Assembly (NCBI GenBank): GCA_025355505.1
Contig: JANXZM010000069.1
Coordinates: 1 to 64,000, forward strand
DNA from: Acidobacteriaceae bacterium
GTDB lineage: Bacteria > Acidobacteriota > Terriglobia > Terriglobales > Acidobacteriaceae
Reading direction: 5' to 3'
DNA length: 64,000 nucleotides
Below the pieces are notes generated by a model. That model worked only from the letters and a program-made list of their open reading frames with translations, was not told the origin of the DNA and made no database searches. This document shows, in pieces, positions 1 to 7,866 of the stretch (position 1 is the first letter of the stretch; the number at the start of each line of letters is the position of its first letter). The position numbers and the translations under genes are program-made.

Positions 1-177
1 CCGTGGCAATACGATAAGGCTCTTTACCGCAAGCGCAACGAAGTGGAACGGCTCTTTCGCCGACTCAAGGGCTTCCGCCGCATCTTCTCCCGCTTCGACA
101 AACTCGACGTCCTCTTTCTTGGATTTCTCAACTTCGCCCTGATCGTCGAAGCTCTACGTAGTGTTAACACGCCCTGA
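1..177 (+). CDS. IS5-type transposase, C-terminal end (cut by window edge)
   Basis: The reading frame is open from base 1 to the TGA at 175-177, giving 58 residues. It contains the KRNEVERLFRRLKGFRRI segment, the conserved end of the DDE catalytic region in IS5/IS427-type transposases (family knowledge: the R-N-x-V/I-E-R-x-F-x-R-L-K motif carries the last catalytic Glu). The rest of the element lies outside the window, so I cannot say whether it is intact. The downstream inverted repeat was not identified. It marks the start of a stretch full of mobile-element pieces. Confidence 0.85.
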   Translation, partial: PWQYDKALYRKRNEVERLFRRLKGFRRIFSRFDKLDVLFLGFLNFALIVEALRSVNTP

Positions 178-440
178 GGTCGCGGGACAGCGGAGACGAA
201 GGAAGCCCTGAGAGGTCTAGCGACGAGTCAAACGCGGAGGCGGCTGCTTCAGGAATCGCGGACTCAGAGATTCCTTTCTAATGGTGGTCGTGCCGGACCC
301 GGTGTCGCGTTTGTCAGGACCTGTTGCACTGGCCCCAGTGGTAATATGTGCAGCAAGGTAGGAGAGCGACCGTGAGCGTCGCAGATATGCGTCGTGACCA
401 GTTGGAGGGGCTAAATTCAAATGCCCGGGCAAGAGGCACA
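178..440. other. Non-coding stretch between transposase end and AbiEii-like gene
   Basis: No convincing gene is seen on either strand. The ORF that could start at 348 only adds a low-complexity leader to the AbiEii-like gene. The right end of the IS5-type element and the promoter of the toxin-like gene should lie here, but I could not define either. Confidence 0.4.
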
Positions 441-1115
441 ATGTTCACACCCAATCTTCAGATTCTTCCAGCAGCGCAACGGAGGCTTTGGGACGAACTG
501 AGACGCACTCCCAGAGAGTTCGTCCTTTACGGGGGGACAGCTCTAGCTTTGCGGCTAGGGCACCGCCATTCCGAAGATTTCGACTTCTTTTCAAACAAGG
601 CGTTTGCTCCCGACGTTCTCCTCAAGGCGATTCCATACCTGCAAGGCGCCGAACTGAGCCAGTTAGATACCAACACTCTAACCGCCATCGTGGATCGGGG
701 CGGGCCCGTGAAGGTCTCCTTCTTTGGGGAGCTGAAACTGAATCGCGTGCGGGAACCGGAAGTGGCGCACGACAACGGCATTCAGGTGGCGTCCCTTCTC
801 GACGTCGCAGCCACCAAGCTGGCCACCATTCAACAGCGAGCACAGGCGAGGGACTACGAGGACCTCGCTGCGATTGTCGGCTCAGGGATTAGTTTGGCCG
901 AAGCTCTCGGGGCAGCTGTTGCGGTTTACGGAAAAGAATTCAATGGGGCACTCAGCCTGAAAGCGCTCACCTACTTTGCGGATGGTGACCTGCCTAGCCT
1001 CAGCGCTGCGACGCAGAAACAACTTCGCATGCTGGCCAGCAAAGTCAACCTAAAACAGATTCCCCAAGTGGCGGCCAGAGTCGGCTTGACTGGTGAGGAA
1101 AGCGTTCAAAGATGA
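441..1115 (+). CDS. AbiEii/AbiGii-like nucleotidyltransferase (type IV toxin-antitoxin family)
   Basis: 224 residues from ATG 441, preceded by AGAGG six bases upstream; a longer frame from 348 lacks such a site. The N-terminal third has the nucleotidyltransferase signature: a GGTALALRLGH box followed by HSEDFDFF, the S-x-D-x-D metal-binding pair of the AbiEii superfamily. Members transfer nucleotides to RNA or protein targets and act as toxins or phage-defence factors; activity is inferred here. The stop overlaps the start of the next small gene by 4 bases (ATGA), so the two are translated together. It is an intact gene among decayed mobile DNA, as expected for an addiction or defence module. 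Confidence 0.85.
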   Translation: MFTPNLQILPAAQRRLWDELRRTPREFVLYGGTALALRLGHRHSEDFDFFSNKAFAPDVLLKAIPYLQGAELSQLDTNTLTAIVDRGGPVKVSFFGELKLNRVREPEVAHDNGIQVASLLDVAATKLATIQQRAQARDYEDLAAIVGSGISLAEALGAAVAVYGKEFNGALSLKALTYFADGDLPSLSAATQKQLRMLASKVNLKQIPQVAARVGLTGEESVQR

Positions 1116-1393
1116 GCCAACCCGATCTCCGAAGAGTTGCCAAGAGAGTAGTGTGGTTTAAGGCGCCCGATGAAGCGCTAAAAGACGTGAAACTGTTTCT
1201 CGCGCATGTGATGACCTACGCTACTCTCAGCGATATAAGCACAGTACTGCAGGATTTCTCAGAAGACGATTTCGAGGCAACCATAAGCGATCCACCGCCG
1301 GGCGTTTTCGATCGCCGTTCCTGGACCTATTGGAACGTGCGGTATCATCGCGAGCCAGTGCCACCCCTGCCACAGCGACAAATCCCCGCGTAG
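1112..1393 (+). CDS. Small partner protein of the AbiEii-like gene
   Basis: 93 residues starting in a 4-base overlap with the nucleotidyltransferase gene. It has no signal peptide or membrane segment. The sequence contains a VVWFKAPDEAL start and a hydrophobic stretch LFLAHVMTYAT, then a conserved-looking C-terminus with a PPPGVFDRRSWTYWN segment followed by a Pro-rich tail. I recall proteins of this shape encoded next to AbiEii-like nucleotidyltransferases. In most such pairs the antitoxin is encoded first, so the reversed order means that an antitoxin role is inference from position only. Confidence 0.6.
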   Translation: MSQPDLRRVAKRVVWFKAPDEALKDVKLFLAHVMTYATLSDISTVLQDFSEDDFEATISDPPPGVFDRRSWTYWNVRYHREPVPPLPQRQIPA

Positions 1394-1615
1394 CGCGTCC
1401 CAGGGCACAAACCTGATCGTGCGTTGATGGAAGGCGCGAGCAGGGCGTTTCGCGCCACTGCCCCACAAATCCCCGATATTCCCCAGCCGCTGCGTCTTCC
1501 GAAACAGTGTGCGCCACCTGACGTTTGCACGAGACAAGCGGCTGCCTACACTCGGTTGACCTTATTGGGTTGAGGACCTTGACGTGCCTGAAACAAAATG
1601 ACAAGGAGGAAAGAC
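1394..1615. other. Intergenic region before the PRTRC remnant
   Basis: No gene recognised. The minus-strand frames here have no recognisable content. The stretch ends in the strong Shine-Dalgarno AAGGAGG (1603-1609) of the PRTRC protein E gene. Confidence 0.4.
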
Positions 1616-2061
1616 GTGTTTGTTGAACTAATGCCACTGCTCAAGGAGCGGACCCTGCTCATCACCGTCGCTCGTCTTGACGAACAATTGAAGGTGAACG
1701 TGAATCTCACAAAAGCCAAAGAAGGGGAGGATCAGGCTCTGACAACTCCTCTGAGCTACACCGGATCACCCGAGGAACTAGACGCAGAGCTGGGCAAACA
1801 TCTGGCCAGCGACGTCGATTCGCATTTGCAGCTCGGCAGCACCATGGCTGAAGCAAAGGCGAAAATGGATGCGGCGGCGAAGGCGGCTCGGCAAAAAGTG
1901 AAGGCAGGTCAGCAGACCTCAAAGCCTGACCAGAGACCGCACCCAAGCAGGAAACAGCGACCGTCGCGGAGACTACGCCGAGTCTGTTTGGCCCTCAGCA
2001 GCCAAGCGCAGAACCCGCGCAGGCGGCTAACGCAGAAGAAGGGAGAAACCCAACACCATGA
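1616..2061 (+). pseudogene. PRTRC system protein E, frameshifted
   Basis: The first ~105 codons match PRTRC protein E: the FVELMPLLKERTL start, then a PLSYTGSPEELDAEL block. The start is GTG 1616, with AAGGAGG 7 bases upstream. Around 1927-1935 the frame must shift by one base to continue into the expected C-terminus, which reads TTPSLFGPQQP and ends at TGA 2059-2061, overlapping the ATG of the next gene. Loss of one C in GACCC near 1930 would explain it. Without the shift the frame runs on to 2098 with a basic, unrelated tail. PRTRC means ParB-related, ThiF-related cassette, a set of unknown function found mainly on plasmids and islands. Confidence 0.75.
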
Positions 2062-2192
2062 TCGACGCAAAAGTGCTGTCTCGCAGTTTCACGTATAACG
2101 GCGTGAAGCTTCCAGACTCAGATCCGAGGATGACGCCGGAAGAAGTGAAAACCATCTGCAGCAGCCAGTACCCCGAGTTGGCGACGGACGCC
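2058..2192 (+). pseudogene. PRTRC system protein C, truncated by an IS fragment
   Basis: The ATG overlaps the restored stop of protein E. About 44 codons match PRTRC protein C: FTYNGVKLPDSDP, then TPEEVKTICSSQYPELAT. The family is about 70 residues; here the similarity stops at about 2190. From there the minus strand encodes a transposase N-terminus, so the plus-strand frame continuing to 2423 is antisense junk. No other PRTRC genes (ThiF-like, ParB-like, proteins A, B, F) were found downstream, so the cassette is not functional here. Confidence 0.75.
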
Positions 2193-2343
2193 CTTGCCCC
2201 GCTTTTGGATACACCGGCTCGATCAGCGCGCACAACTCCGCCCACGGCACCACCTGCTCCATCTCTTCCAAAAACAACGCCCGCCGCGTCTTCTTCGTGT
2301 AGCGCTCAAACCCGTTCTGCCCCGCCAGTGTCCGCTGTTTCAT
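2187..2343 (-). mobile_element. IS5-family transposase, N-terminal fragment
   Basis: On the minus strand ATG 2343-2341 opens a frame with KQRTLAGQNGFERYTKKTRR and then FLEEMEQVVPWAELCALIEP, ending YPKAGQGRP. This is the N-terminal domain of a common IS5-family transposase type. The match stops at about 2190, where PRTRC protein C sequence begins, so the fragment is about 50 residues of a ~350-residue protein. It is a different part of the protein from the piece at 1-177, and I cannot tell if they belong to the same IS type. Confidence 0.75.
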
Positions 2344-2408
2344 TCTTCCCGCCTCCGACGTCCTTCTCCCAATTTATCTTCAACGTCGGTGGAAAATGGA
2401 GAACTTCA

Positions 2409-2757
2409 TCAGAGTCTCCCTAGTCCATCTTGCTCGTAGTAGCTGGCTGCAGATGATCGAAGTTCAGACAGATGTTCATCGACGTTTATTCCTTGCGTGT
2501 AGCGGGCTCCAACATTTCCGCCGTTGTCCACTTCCTCTAAGAGGTTGTCCCCGTCATAGAGATAGTTCGTGGTGCCGAGGGGAGAGGATTTCTGGATTCT
2601 TCTGCCGAAGGGATCGTACTTGAAGGCCACCGTCCCCGTGCCCGGCACCACGACCTGCACGAGTCGGTTCTCGAAATCCCACGTGTAGCTCTTCCCGCTC
2701 GCGTCCGTCAGCGTGTTCCCGTTTGCGTCATATCCCGGAGTGTTCCGTCGGATGCAA
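2409..2757 (-). pseudogene. RHS/YD-repeat protein fragment
   Basis: Reading the minus strand from about 2757, the frame contains NTPGYDANGNTLTDASG, then YTWDFENRL, then AFKYDPFGRRIQK and YLYDGDNLLEE. These are consecutive YD repeats of RHS-type polymorphic toxin or wall-associated proteins. The frame ends at 2409 just after YYEQDGLG, where the RHS core would normally continue. It has no start codon of its own and no toxin tip. It is a piece of about 115 residues from a protein normally over 1000 residues long. Confidence 0.75.
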
Positions 2758-2957
2758 GTTTCATGGACAGTTCCTGGCTTTTCGCTTTGAGGTTATGCGC
2801 GTTACCTCCGATTCAGCGGCTTGCTTGATCGACGCGGTAGAAACAACTTGACCGCCAGTCGTAACCGTCGGGTGATCTTGAGCTTCAGCAGCCGCCTCCT
2901 TCCAGAGAGATTCTGCTCTCTCATAGAGTTGACACCGCTTATCGTTGGACAGATCTC
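2758..2957. other. Junction region of mobile-element debris
   Basis: The minus strand is open here and encodes a hydrophilic, Ala/Gln/Thr-rich peptide with no start codon and no match that I recognise. It lies between the RHS piece and the integrase piece and is probably the tail of another broken gene. Confidence 0.35.
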
Positions 2958-3239
2958 CTATTGTATCGAGAGCTTGCGCGCCAGCAGACGTATTGAGGGG
3001 ATCAACAGTGTCGACCTTGAGACTCTTGCCAACAATTCACGAGCCACGACTTCGTCGATCGGCGTCAGCTTTCTTGAGGCTTCGGTTTTCACCGGGCCCA
3101 CATGCTGGTCAACCAGTGACCGGGTGACACTTACAGGGAGCTTCTTGAAATCGAAGTCCTGCCACTCCAGCCCAGCCAGTTCGCCTCGGCGGAGCCCGGC
3201 TGGCATGTCGAGAAACAGCATGGCCCTTTCCCGAACCTG
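2958..3239 (-). pseudogene. Tyrosine recombinase (phage-type integrase) fragment
   Basis: The minus-strand frame opens after a stop at about 3240 with VRERAMLFLDMPAGLRRGELAGLEW. RRGELAGL holds the first catalytic Arg box of the tyrosine recombinase domain, followed by DQHVGPVKTEASRK, the conserved beta-strand region with Lys. It then loses similarity at about 3000 before the H-x-x-R and catalytic Tyr boxes, so it cannot be active. It supports the view that 1-3350 is the remains of an integrated element. Confidence 0.75.
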
Positions 3240-3376
3240 GCTTCATTTTTCTCTAACGCGATACGATCGAAACCGGCCGCCCGATCGGCCGAATATCTTG
3301 TCTTGCGGAGCTCTACGACAAGTCATGGCGTTTTCGGACAGAGGAGAAGTATGATTGTCGGAGCTGATAGGAGTCC

Positions 3377-4348
3377 ATGATGTTTCCTCGGTTTTCTCGG
3401 CGGAAATTTCTCGCCGGAAGCAGCGGGCTGGCGGTGATGTCCCTTGTTCCGGTCTCAGTGGAAGCGCTTTTCGAACCCATGTACCCGCCAACGGACCTCT
3501 CTTTTTTCGAGAAGCCGATCAGTGCAGGCCCGGCGGCGATCCGCTTCGGCTATGCGGCGATCTCCTGGGGAGACAATGATCGCCAGGCGATCGAAGAGAT
3601 CTCCGCAGTGGGGTTTCGCGGCATTCAGTTGCTTTCCAACGGACTGCGCGAATTTGGCGGTAAGCCCGGCGCTCTGCGCGAACTCCTGCACCTGCACGAT
3701 CTCAGTTTCATCGCGCTTTCCAGCGAAGGAGTGGGGATCGAGCCGGGTCTGCGGGCCGAACAGATCGCCCGCTGCACGAGCCATGCTAAGTTTGTTCGCG
3801 ATTGTGGCGGACTGTATCTGCAGATCATCGACAAACGGCCGGAAGGCCGTTCGGTCGGCGCGGCGGATTACAGACAACTTGGATCCCTGCTGACCGAGAT
3901 CGGCAAACGCAGCGCGGATATGGGCGTCACCCTCGGGTACCACCATCATGTGGGCAGCATTGGCGAACACCCGGACGAGATCGATCGCGTGCTGGATGCC
4001 TCCGATCCGCGTTACGTGAAGTTGGTGCTGGACGTGGCGCACTATTTTCAGGGCGGTGGCGATCCCGCGAAGGTGATCGAACGCCATCACGATCGATTGC
4101 TCTATGTTCACATCAAGGATGTCGAGCGCAAGACGCCGGCAAGTGCCGATGCGGACCCGTTTGAGTTCGTGGAACTTGGCCGAGGCCGGGTCAATCTTCC
4201 AGCTGTGTTCGAAGCCTTGCAGAAGACCGGTTTTCGCGGATGGGCCGTGGTGGAACTCGACAACGGTTCCCGTGGACCGCATTCGCCCAAGGAATCGGCA
4301 ATACTCAACAAGAAGTACATCGAGGAGAAACTGGGATACGGCAAATGA
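3377..4348 (+). CDS. Tat-exported sugar phosphate isomerase/epimerase-like TIM-barrel protein
   Basis: 323 residues; ATG 3377 follows GATAGGAG. Residues 1-30 form a Tat signal (SRRKFLAGSSGLAVMSL). The rest is an AP-endonuclease-2/xylose-isomerase-type barrel with the metal-site pattern of this family: a HHH cluster (GYHHHVG), VLDVAHY, VHIKDVE and a final VVELDNG. Such proteins epimerise or eliminate on sugars and keto-sugars, and many sit beside Gfo/Idh/MocA dehydrogenases. The Tat signal suggests a folded protein acting in the periplasm. It overlaps the next gene by ATGA, so it is the first gene of an operon with a second barrel protein and a dehydrogenase. The substrate is unknown. Confidence 0.85.
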   Translation: MMFPRFSRRKFLAGSSGLAVMSLVPVSVEALFEPMYPPTDLSFFEKPISAGPAAIRFGYAAISWGDNDRQAIEEISAVGFRGIQLLSNGLREFGGKPGALRELLHLHDLSFIALSSEGVGIEPGLRAEQIARCTSHAKFVRDCGGLYLQIIDKRPEGRSVGAADYRQLGSLLTEIGKRSADMGVTLGYHHHVGSIGEHPDEIDRVLDASDPRYVKLVLDVAHYFQGGGDPAKVIERHHDRLLYVHIKDVERKTPASADADPFEFVELGRGRVNLPAVFEALQKTGFRGWAVVELDNGSRGPHSPKESAILNKKYIEEKLGYGK

Positions 4349-5226
4349 AATCTCCTTTTCGCGTTTCTGTCATCACCGACGAAATCACGCAGGATTTTGG
4401 CCGTGCCCTGGAGGTTGCCTCCGGAGAATTTGGCCTCGGCTGGGTGGAGTTGCGTCGCCTGTGGAACAAAAACATTTTGAAATTGGATGCCCGGGAGATC
4501 GCGGAAGCACGGCGCCTGTTGGAGCGCTATCGTTTGCGGGTCACCGATATCGGCAGCCCGCTATTCAAGGTGTCGTGGCCCGGATTGCCGGAGTCGGCAT
4601 TAACCGAGAAGCCCGACGAGTTCGGCGCGGATTTCACTTTCGACCAGCAGGATGAGGTTCTGGAGCGAGCTCTGGAACTCTGTCGCGTGTTTAAGACCGA
4701 CCGGCTGCGCATCTTCGATTTCTGGCGCATGAAAGATCCTTCTCCGTACCGGGCCGCGATGGACGCGAAACTGCTCGAGGTTGCAAATAAGGCGGCCCGG
4801 AAATCAGTCACGATCGTGCTTGAGAACGAGCCTGCGTGCAACACCGCCACAGGAGTTGAGGCCGCGCGGACGTTGAAGGCCGTTCGCGCGCCGAATTTTA
4901 TGCTCAACTGGGATCCCGCAAACGCTGCCGCGTTGAACGATACGCCCTATCCGGACGGCTACTCGCATCTGCCAAAAGATCGCATCGGGCACGTTCATTG
5001 CAAAGACCTGGTCCACAAGCCGGATGGCAAGGGCTACGAATGGATGCCCATGGGGAAAGGGACGGTGGACTGGACAGGGCAATTCCGCGCGCTCAAACGC
5101 GATGGTTATCGGTTCGCTGTAAGTTTGGAGACGCATTGGCGGGGGCCGGGCACAACGGAAGAGTCTTTCCGGGAGAGCATGGCGGGAATGAAGAAGCTAC
5201 TCCAGGCAGCCGGCGCATGGTCGTAA
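4345..5226 (+). CDS. Sugar phosphate isomerase/epimerase-like TIM-barrel protein (cytoplasmic)
   Basis: 293 residues from ATG 4345, which overlaps the previous stop. There is no signal peptide. The protein starts FRVSVITDEITQDF, a typical first strand of AP-endonuclease-2-like isomerases, and shows VLENEPACNTATG, MLNWDPANA and GHVHCKDL, which hold the predicted metal-binding Glu, Asp, His and His. It is the same fold as its neighbour but from a different subfamily, so the two are not a simple tandem duplication. With the dehydrogenase after it, it forms a short sugar-conversion operon. Confidence 0.85.
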   Translation: MKSPFRVSVITDEITQDFGRALEVASGEFGLGWVELRRLWNKNILKLDAREIAEARRLLERYRLRVTDIGSPLFKVSWPGLPESALTEKPDEFGADFTFDQQDEVLERALELCRVFKTDRLRIFDFWRMKDPSPYRAAMDAKLLEVANKAARKSVTIVLENEPACNTATGVEAARTLKAVRAPNFMLNWDPANAAALNDTPYPDGYSHLPKDRIGHVHCKDLVHKPDGKGYEWMPMGKGTVDWTGQFRALKRDGYRFAVSLETHWRGPGTTEESFRESMAGMKKLLQAAGAWS

Positions 5227-5287
5227 TTCGGGCTTGAGTTGCTAGCGGCTTTGGCGGCCTGAAGGTGCGGCCAGACATGCAAACTCC

Positions 5288-6307
5288 ATGACCATCCATG
5301 TTGGACTCATTGGCGGCGGAAATATCAGTGCAACTCATGCACGCGCCGCTCGAGCTTTGCCCGGCGTGGAGATTGCCGCCATTTACGGAACCAACGAAGA
5401 AAAAGTACGGCGCCTGTGCGCCGAACATGGAGCCAAGGCGTACTCCGATTTCGAAAGATTTCTGGACCATCAACCCTTGGACATGGTGGCCATCGGCAGT
5501 CCCTCATCGCTGCACGCTGCTCAGGGGATTGCGGCCGCGCGGCGCGGCCTGCATGTCCTGACGGAAAAACCGATTGACATCAGCACCAGCCAGACCGACG
5601 CGCTTATCGCCGAGACAGCCAAGGCCGGCGTGAAGCTCGGGGTTTTTTTCCAGGATCGTTTCAAACCCGATATCCTTCGCGTGAAGCATTGGATGGACGC
5701 CAAAATTCTCGGAAAACCCATTCTGGCGGATGCGCGGGTGAAATGGTTTCGTCCGGACGAGTACTACGCGGACTCGCAGTGGCGAGGAACGTTCAGCCTG
5801 GATGGCGGCGGAGCGTTGATCAATCAGGCTGTGCACACGGTGGACCTCCTGCTGTGGTTGTTTGGCGATGTGGTCAGCGTGCAGGCCCTGTCCAAAACGG
5901 CGCTGCATGCAATCGAAGCTGAGGACACGCTGGTGGCACTTCTGGAATTTGCCAGTGGCGCGATGGGGGTTTTGCAGGCGACAACCTCAGTGTTTCCTGG
6001 GTACCCGCGGCGCCTGGAACTCACCGGTTCCGAAGGTACGGTGATCATCGAACACGATCGATTGATTGCAGCCGACCTGCGAAACCCGCCAGCCGATTCG
6101 CAGAGTCAGGGAAACGATAGGAACTCCAGCGCGTCCTCCCCCGTGGTCAGCGACATGCGCGGACATCAGGCCGTCCTGGAAGATTTCATACGAGCCATGG
6201 CAACCGGAATTGGCCCGCGCTGCTCTGGGCCGGAGGGGCGGCGCAGTGTCGTGCTGGTGGAAGCCATTTACATGGCGTGCCGGACAGGGAAACGCGTGCC
6301 GTTGTAA
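5288..6307 (+). CDS. Gfo/Idh/MocA family oxidoreductase
   Basis: 339 residues with an N-terminal Rossmann fold (GLIGGGNISATHARAAR, the G-x-G-x-x-x motif) and the EKP motif (VLTEKPID) that positions the catalytic Lys. The C-terminal alpha/beta domain shows GGALINQAVHTVDLLLWLFGD, the usual His-Asp substrate region. No signal peptide, so it is cytoplasmic, unlike the other family members in this window. Members oxidise or reduce sugars and cyclitols with NAD(P). Its position after two isomerase-like barrels suggests consecutive steps on one sugar or keto-sugar. Confidence 0.9.
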   Translation: MTIHVGLIGGGNISATHARAARALPGVEIAAIYGTNEEKVRRLCAEHGAKAYSDFERFLDHQPLDMVAIGSPSSLHAAQGIAAARRGLHVLTEKPIDISTSQTDALIAETAKAGVKLGVFFQDRFKPDILRVKHWMDAKILGKPILADARVKWFRPDEYYADSQWRGTFSLDGGGALINQAVHTVDLLLWLFGDVVSVQALSKTALHAIEAEDTLVALLEFASGAMGVLQATTSVFPGYPRRLELTGSEGTVIIEHDRLIAADLRNPPADSQSQGNDRNSSASSPVVSDMRGHQAVLEDFIRAMATGIGPRCSGPEGRRSVVLVEAIYMACRTGKRVPL

Positions 6308-6443
6308 TCCCTAAAGAGAAATCCCTCTCTTCCAGGCAATGCAATCATCTTGCCCGAGTAGTTCAGCTTTGTTTTTGATTTCTCCGCTTGCGACCTGGCC
6401 CAGCCGACAGATCATGTGCTACTGACATCTACAAGGATGCCGC

Positions 6444-6473
6444 TTGACAGGCCAAACAGATATATTGTATACA
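6444..6473 (+). promoter_or_regulatory. Promoter and GntR-type operator of the beta-helix/GH42 operon
   Basis: TTGACA (6444-6449) is followed after 18 bases by TATACA (6468-6473). The operator-like box GATATATTGTATAC (6459-6472) overlaps the -10. The same box sits at the same distance from a TTGACA upstream of the GntR gene (27990-28003) and, reversed, upstream of 42129. The match and spacing suggest control by the GntR protein encoded at 28030. Confidence 0.7.
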
Positions 6474-6498
6474 ACGAATCCTAGCCTTAGTGAACCCG

Positions 6499-6570
6499 AT
6501 GACGTTTCAGTCAGCATCGCTTACGGATCAGGGTTACTCCCTACTGGAACGGCAGATCGTTGCGGCACGG
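6499..6570 (+). pseudogene. Remnant of a GntR regulator 5' coding end
   Basis: Codons from ATG 6499 encode SLTDQGYSLLERQ and end ARMKP. They align with SLTDQVYALLERN and GRMKP at the start of the GntR regulator encoded at 28030. Promoter, operator and the first ~25 codons are all related, after which the frame runs without a break into the signal peptide of the beta-helix protein. It is either a deletion scar that fused a GntR gene to this operon or a promoter captured by duplication. Confidence 0.65.
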
Positions 6571-7866
6571 ATGAAGCCGCGCGCGAGTTTCGCCTTGCTC
6601 ATGCTGGTTCTTCTTGCCGGCAGCGGTCCTTCGGCGGACGCCGCAACGTTGCGGGTCGGTCGGCAGAGGACGTACAAGACCCCTTGTGCCGCCATCGCCG
6701 CGGCTGTCCCAGGAGATGTGATCGAAATCGACGCTGCCCTGTATCGCGGAGACGTGTGCGCCTGGTCGACAAATAATCTGACCTTGCGGGGCGTCAATGG
6801 ACGCGCGCATCTCGCTGCCGCGGGCAAGAATTCGCAGGGAAAAGGTATCTGGGTTTCGTCCGGTAATGACACTCTCATTGAGAACGTCGAGTTTTCCGGC
6901 GCCGTTGTGCCGGACGAAAATGGCGCAGGCATCCGATATTCCGGCGTTAACCTTACGGTGCGCAACTGCTATTTCCACGACAATCAGGAAGGCATCCTGG
7001 AAGGCAACGTCGCTGGGAGCAACATTCTGATCGAGAACTCGGAATTCGAGAACAACGGTTTTCACGACGGCCAATCGCACAATCTTTACATCGGGCATGC
7101 GGCCACGCTCACGTTTCGCTTCAACTATTCCCATCGTGCGATTGCGGGACACCTTTTGAAAAGCCGCGCGGCAGTAAATTACATCCTGTACAACCGGTTG
7201 ACCGAAGAAAACGGGACCGGCAGTTATGAAATCAATGTACCGAACGGGGGGACGACCTACGTCATCGGCAATCTCATCCAGCAGGGTACTAGGAGTCAGA
7301 ACAGCACGCTGCTGAGTTATCTGGAGGAAGGAATCGCGCCGCAGAATCCAGGCCACGATCTGTACGTAGTGAACAACACCTTCGTGAATCGGGCGACCAG
7401 TGGAACCTTCGTCTTCATGGGAGCTAGTGGCAATCTCCCTGCGTTGATCCAGAACAACATTTTCTCTGGTCCGGGTGTGGTGACCAACCAGACCAGCGCG
7501 GTGCTGACGACGAATTTCTCGGGTGTGCCAGGCTTTGCGGATAAGCAGCACAATGACTACCACCTCACGGCGGGATCTCCCGCCATCGATGCCGGGACCG
7601 ACCCTGGGTTGGCGAATGGGTTTTCACTAAAGCCTCAGTTCGAATATGCACATCCTGCTGGAAGTGAAGAGCGGCTTCCCCTTGGGAAGACGATCGATAT
7701 CGGCGCCTATGAATACCGCGGCGCAGCCCAACGCGCTCGACCGATAATTCAGCCTACCGGTCTGCGCGCACACTCAGTGGCGCATGTGGTGTCAGCGGAA
7801 CGAGAAGTAAGATTTTCAGCCCCAATTTGTGGACCGCTGCTTGTCCCGGGAGAAGCAATACAGTGA
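6571..7866 (+). CDS. Secreted right-handed beta-helix protein, polysaccharide-lyase-like
   Basis: 431 residues from ATG 6571, which gives a normal Sec signal (RASFALLMLVLLAGSG, cleavage near ADAA). The frame is open further upstream to 6490, but that part derives from a GntR gene. The mature protein is a repeat of short strands with NLTLRGV, TLIENVEFSG, NLTVRNCYFHDNQEG and ILIENSEFENNG, typical of parallel beta-helix proteins (pectate-lyase-like/NosD fold). It ends in a short tail after IDIGAYEY, the common C-terminal closing motif of such proteins. The likely role is lyase or binding activity on an extracellular polysaccharide. The stop overlaps the start of the GH42-like gene. Confidence 0.75.
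   Translation: MKPRASFALLMLVLLAGSGPSADAATLRVGRQRTYKTPCAAIAAAVPGDVIEIDAALYRGDVCAWSTNNLTLRGVNGRAHLAAAGKNSQGKGIWVSSGNDTLIENVEFSGAVVPDENGAGIRYSGVNLTVRNCYFHDNQEGILEGNVAGSNILIENSEFENNGFHDGQSHNLYIGHAATLTFRFNYSHRAIAGHLLKSRAAVNYILYNRLTEENGTGSYEINVPNGGTTYVIGNLIQQGTRSQNSTLLSYLEEGIAPQNPGHDLYVVNNTFVNRATSGTFVFMGASGNLPALIQNNIFSGPGVVTNQTSAVLTTNFSGVPGFADKQHNDYHLTAGSPAIDAGTDPGLANGFSLKPQFEYAHPAGSEERLPLGKTIDIGAYEYRGAAQRARPIIQPTGLRAHSVAHVVSAEREVRFSAPICGPLLVPGEAIQ

Noticed and set aside
2821-3354. Plus-strand frame of 177 residues
   Set aside because: It runs antisense to the tyrosine recombinase fragment, whose minus-strand translation has clear family motifs; the plus frame has no recognisable content.
6541-7563. 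Minus-strand frame of 340 residues
   Set aside because: Shadow of the beta-helix gene; composition is not protein-like and no start site is seen.
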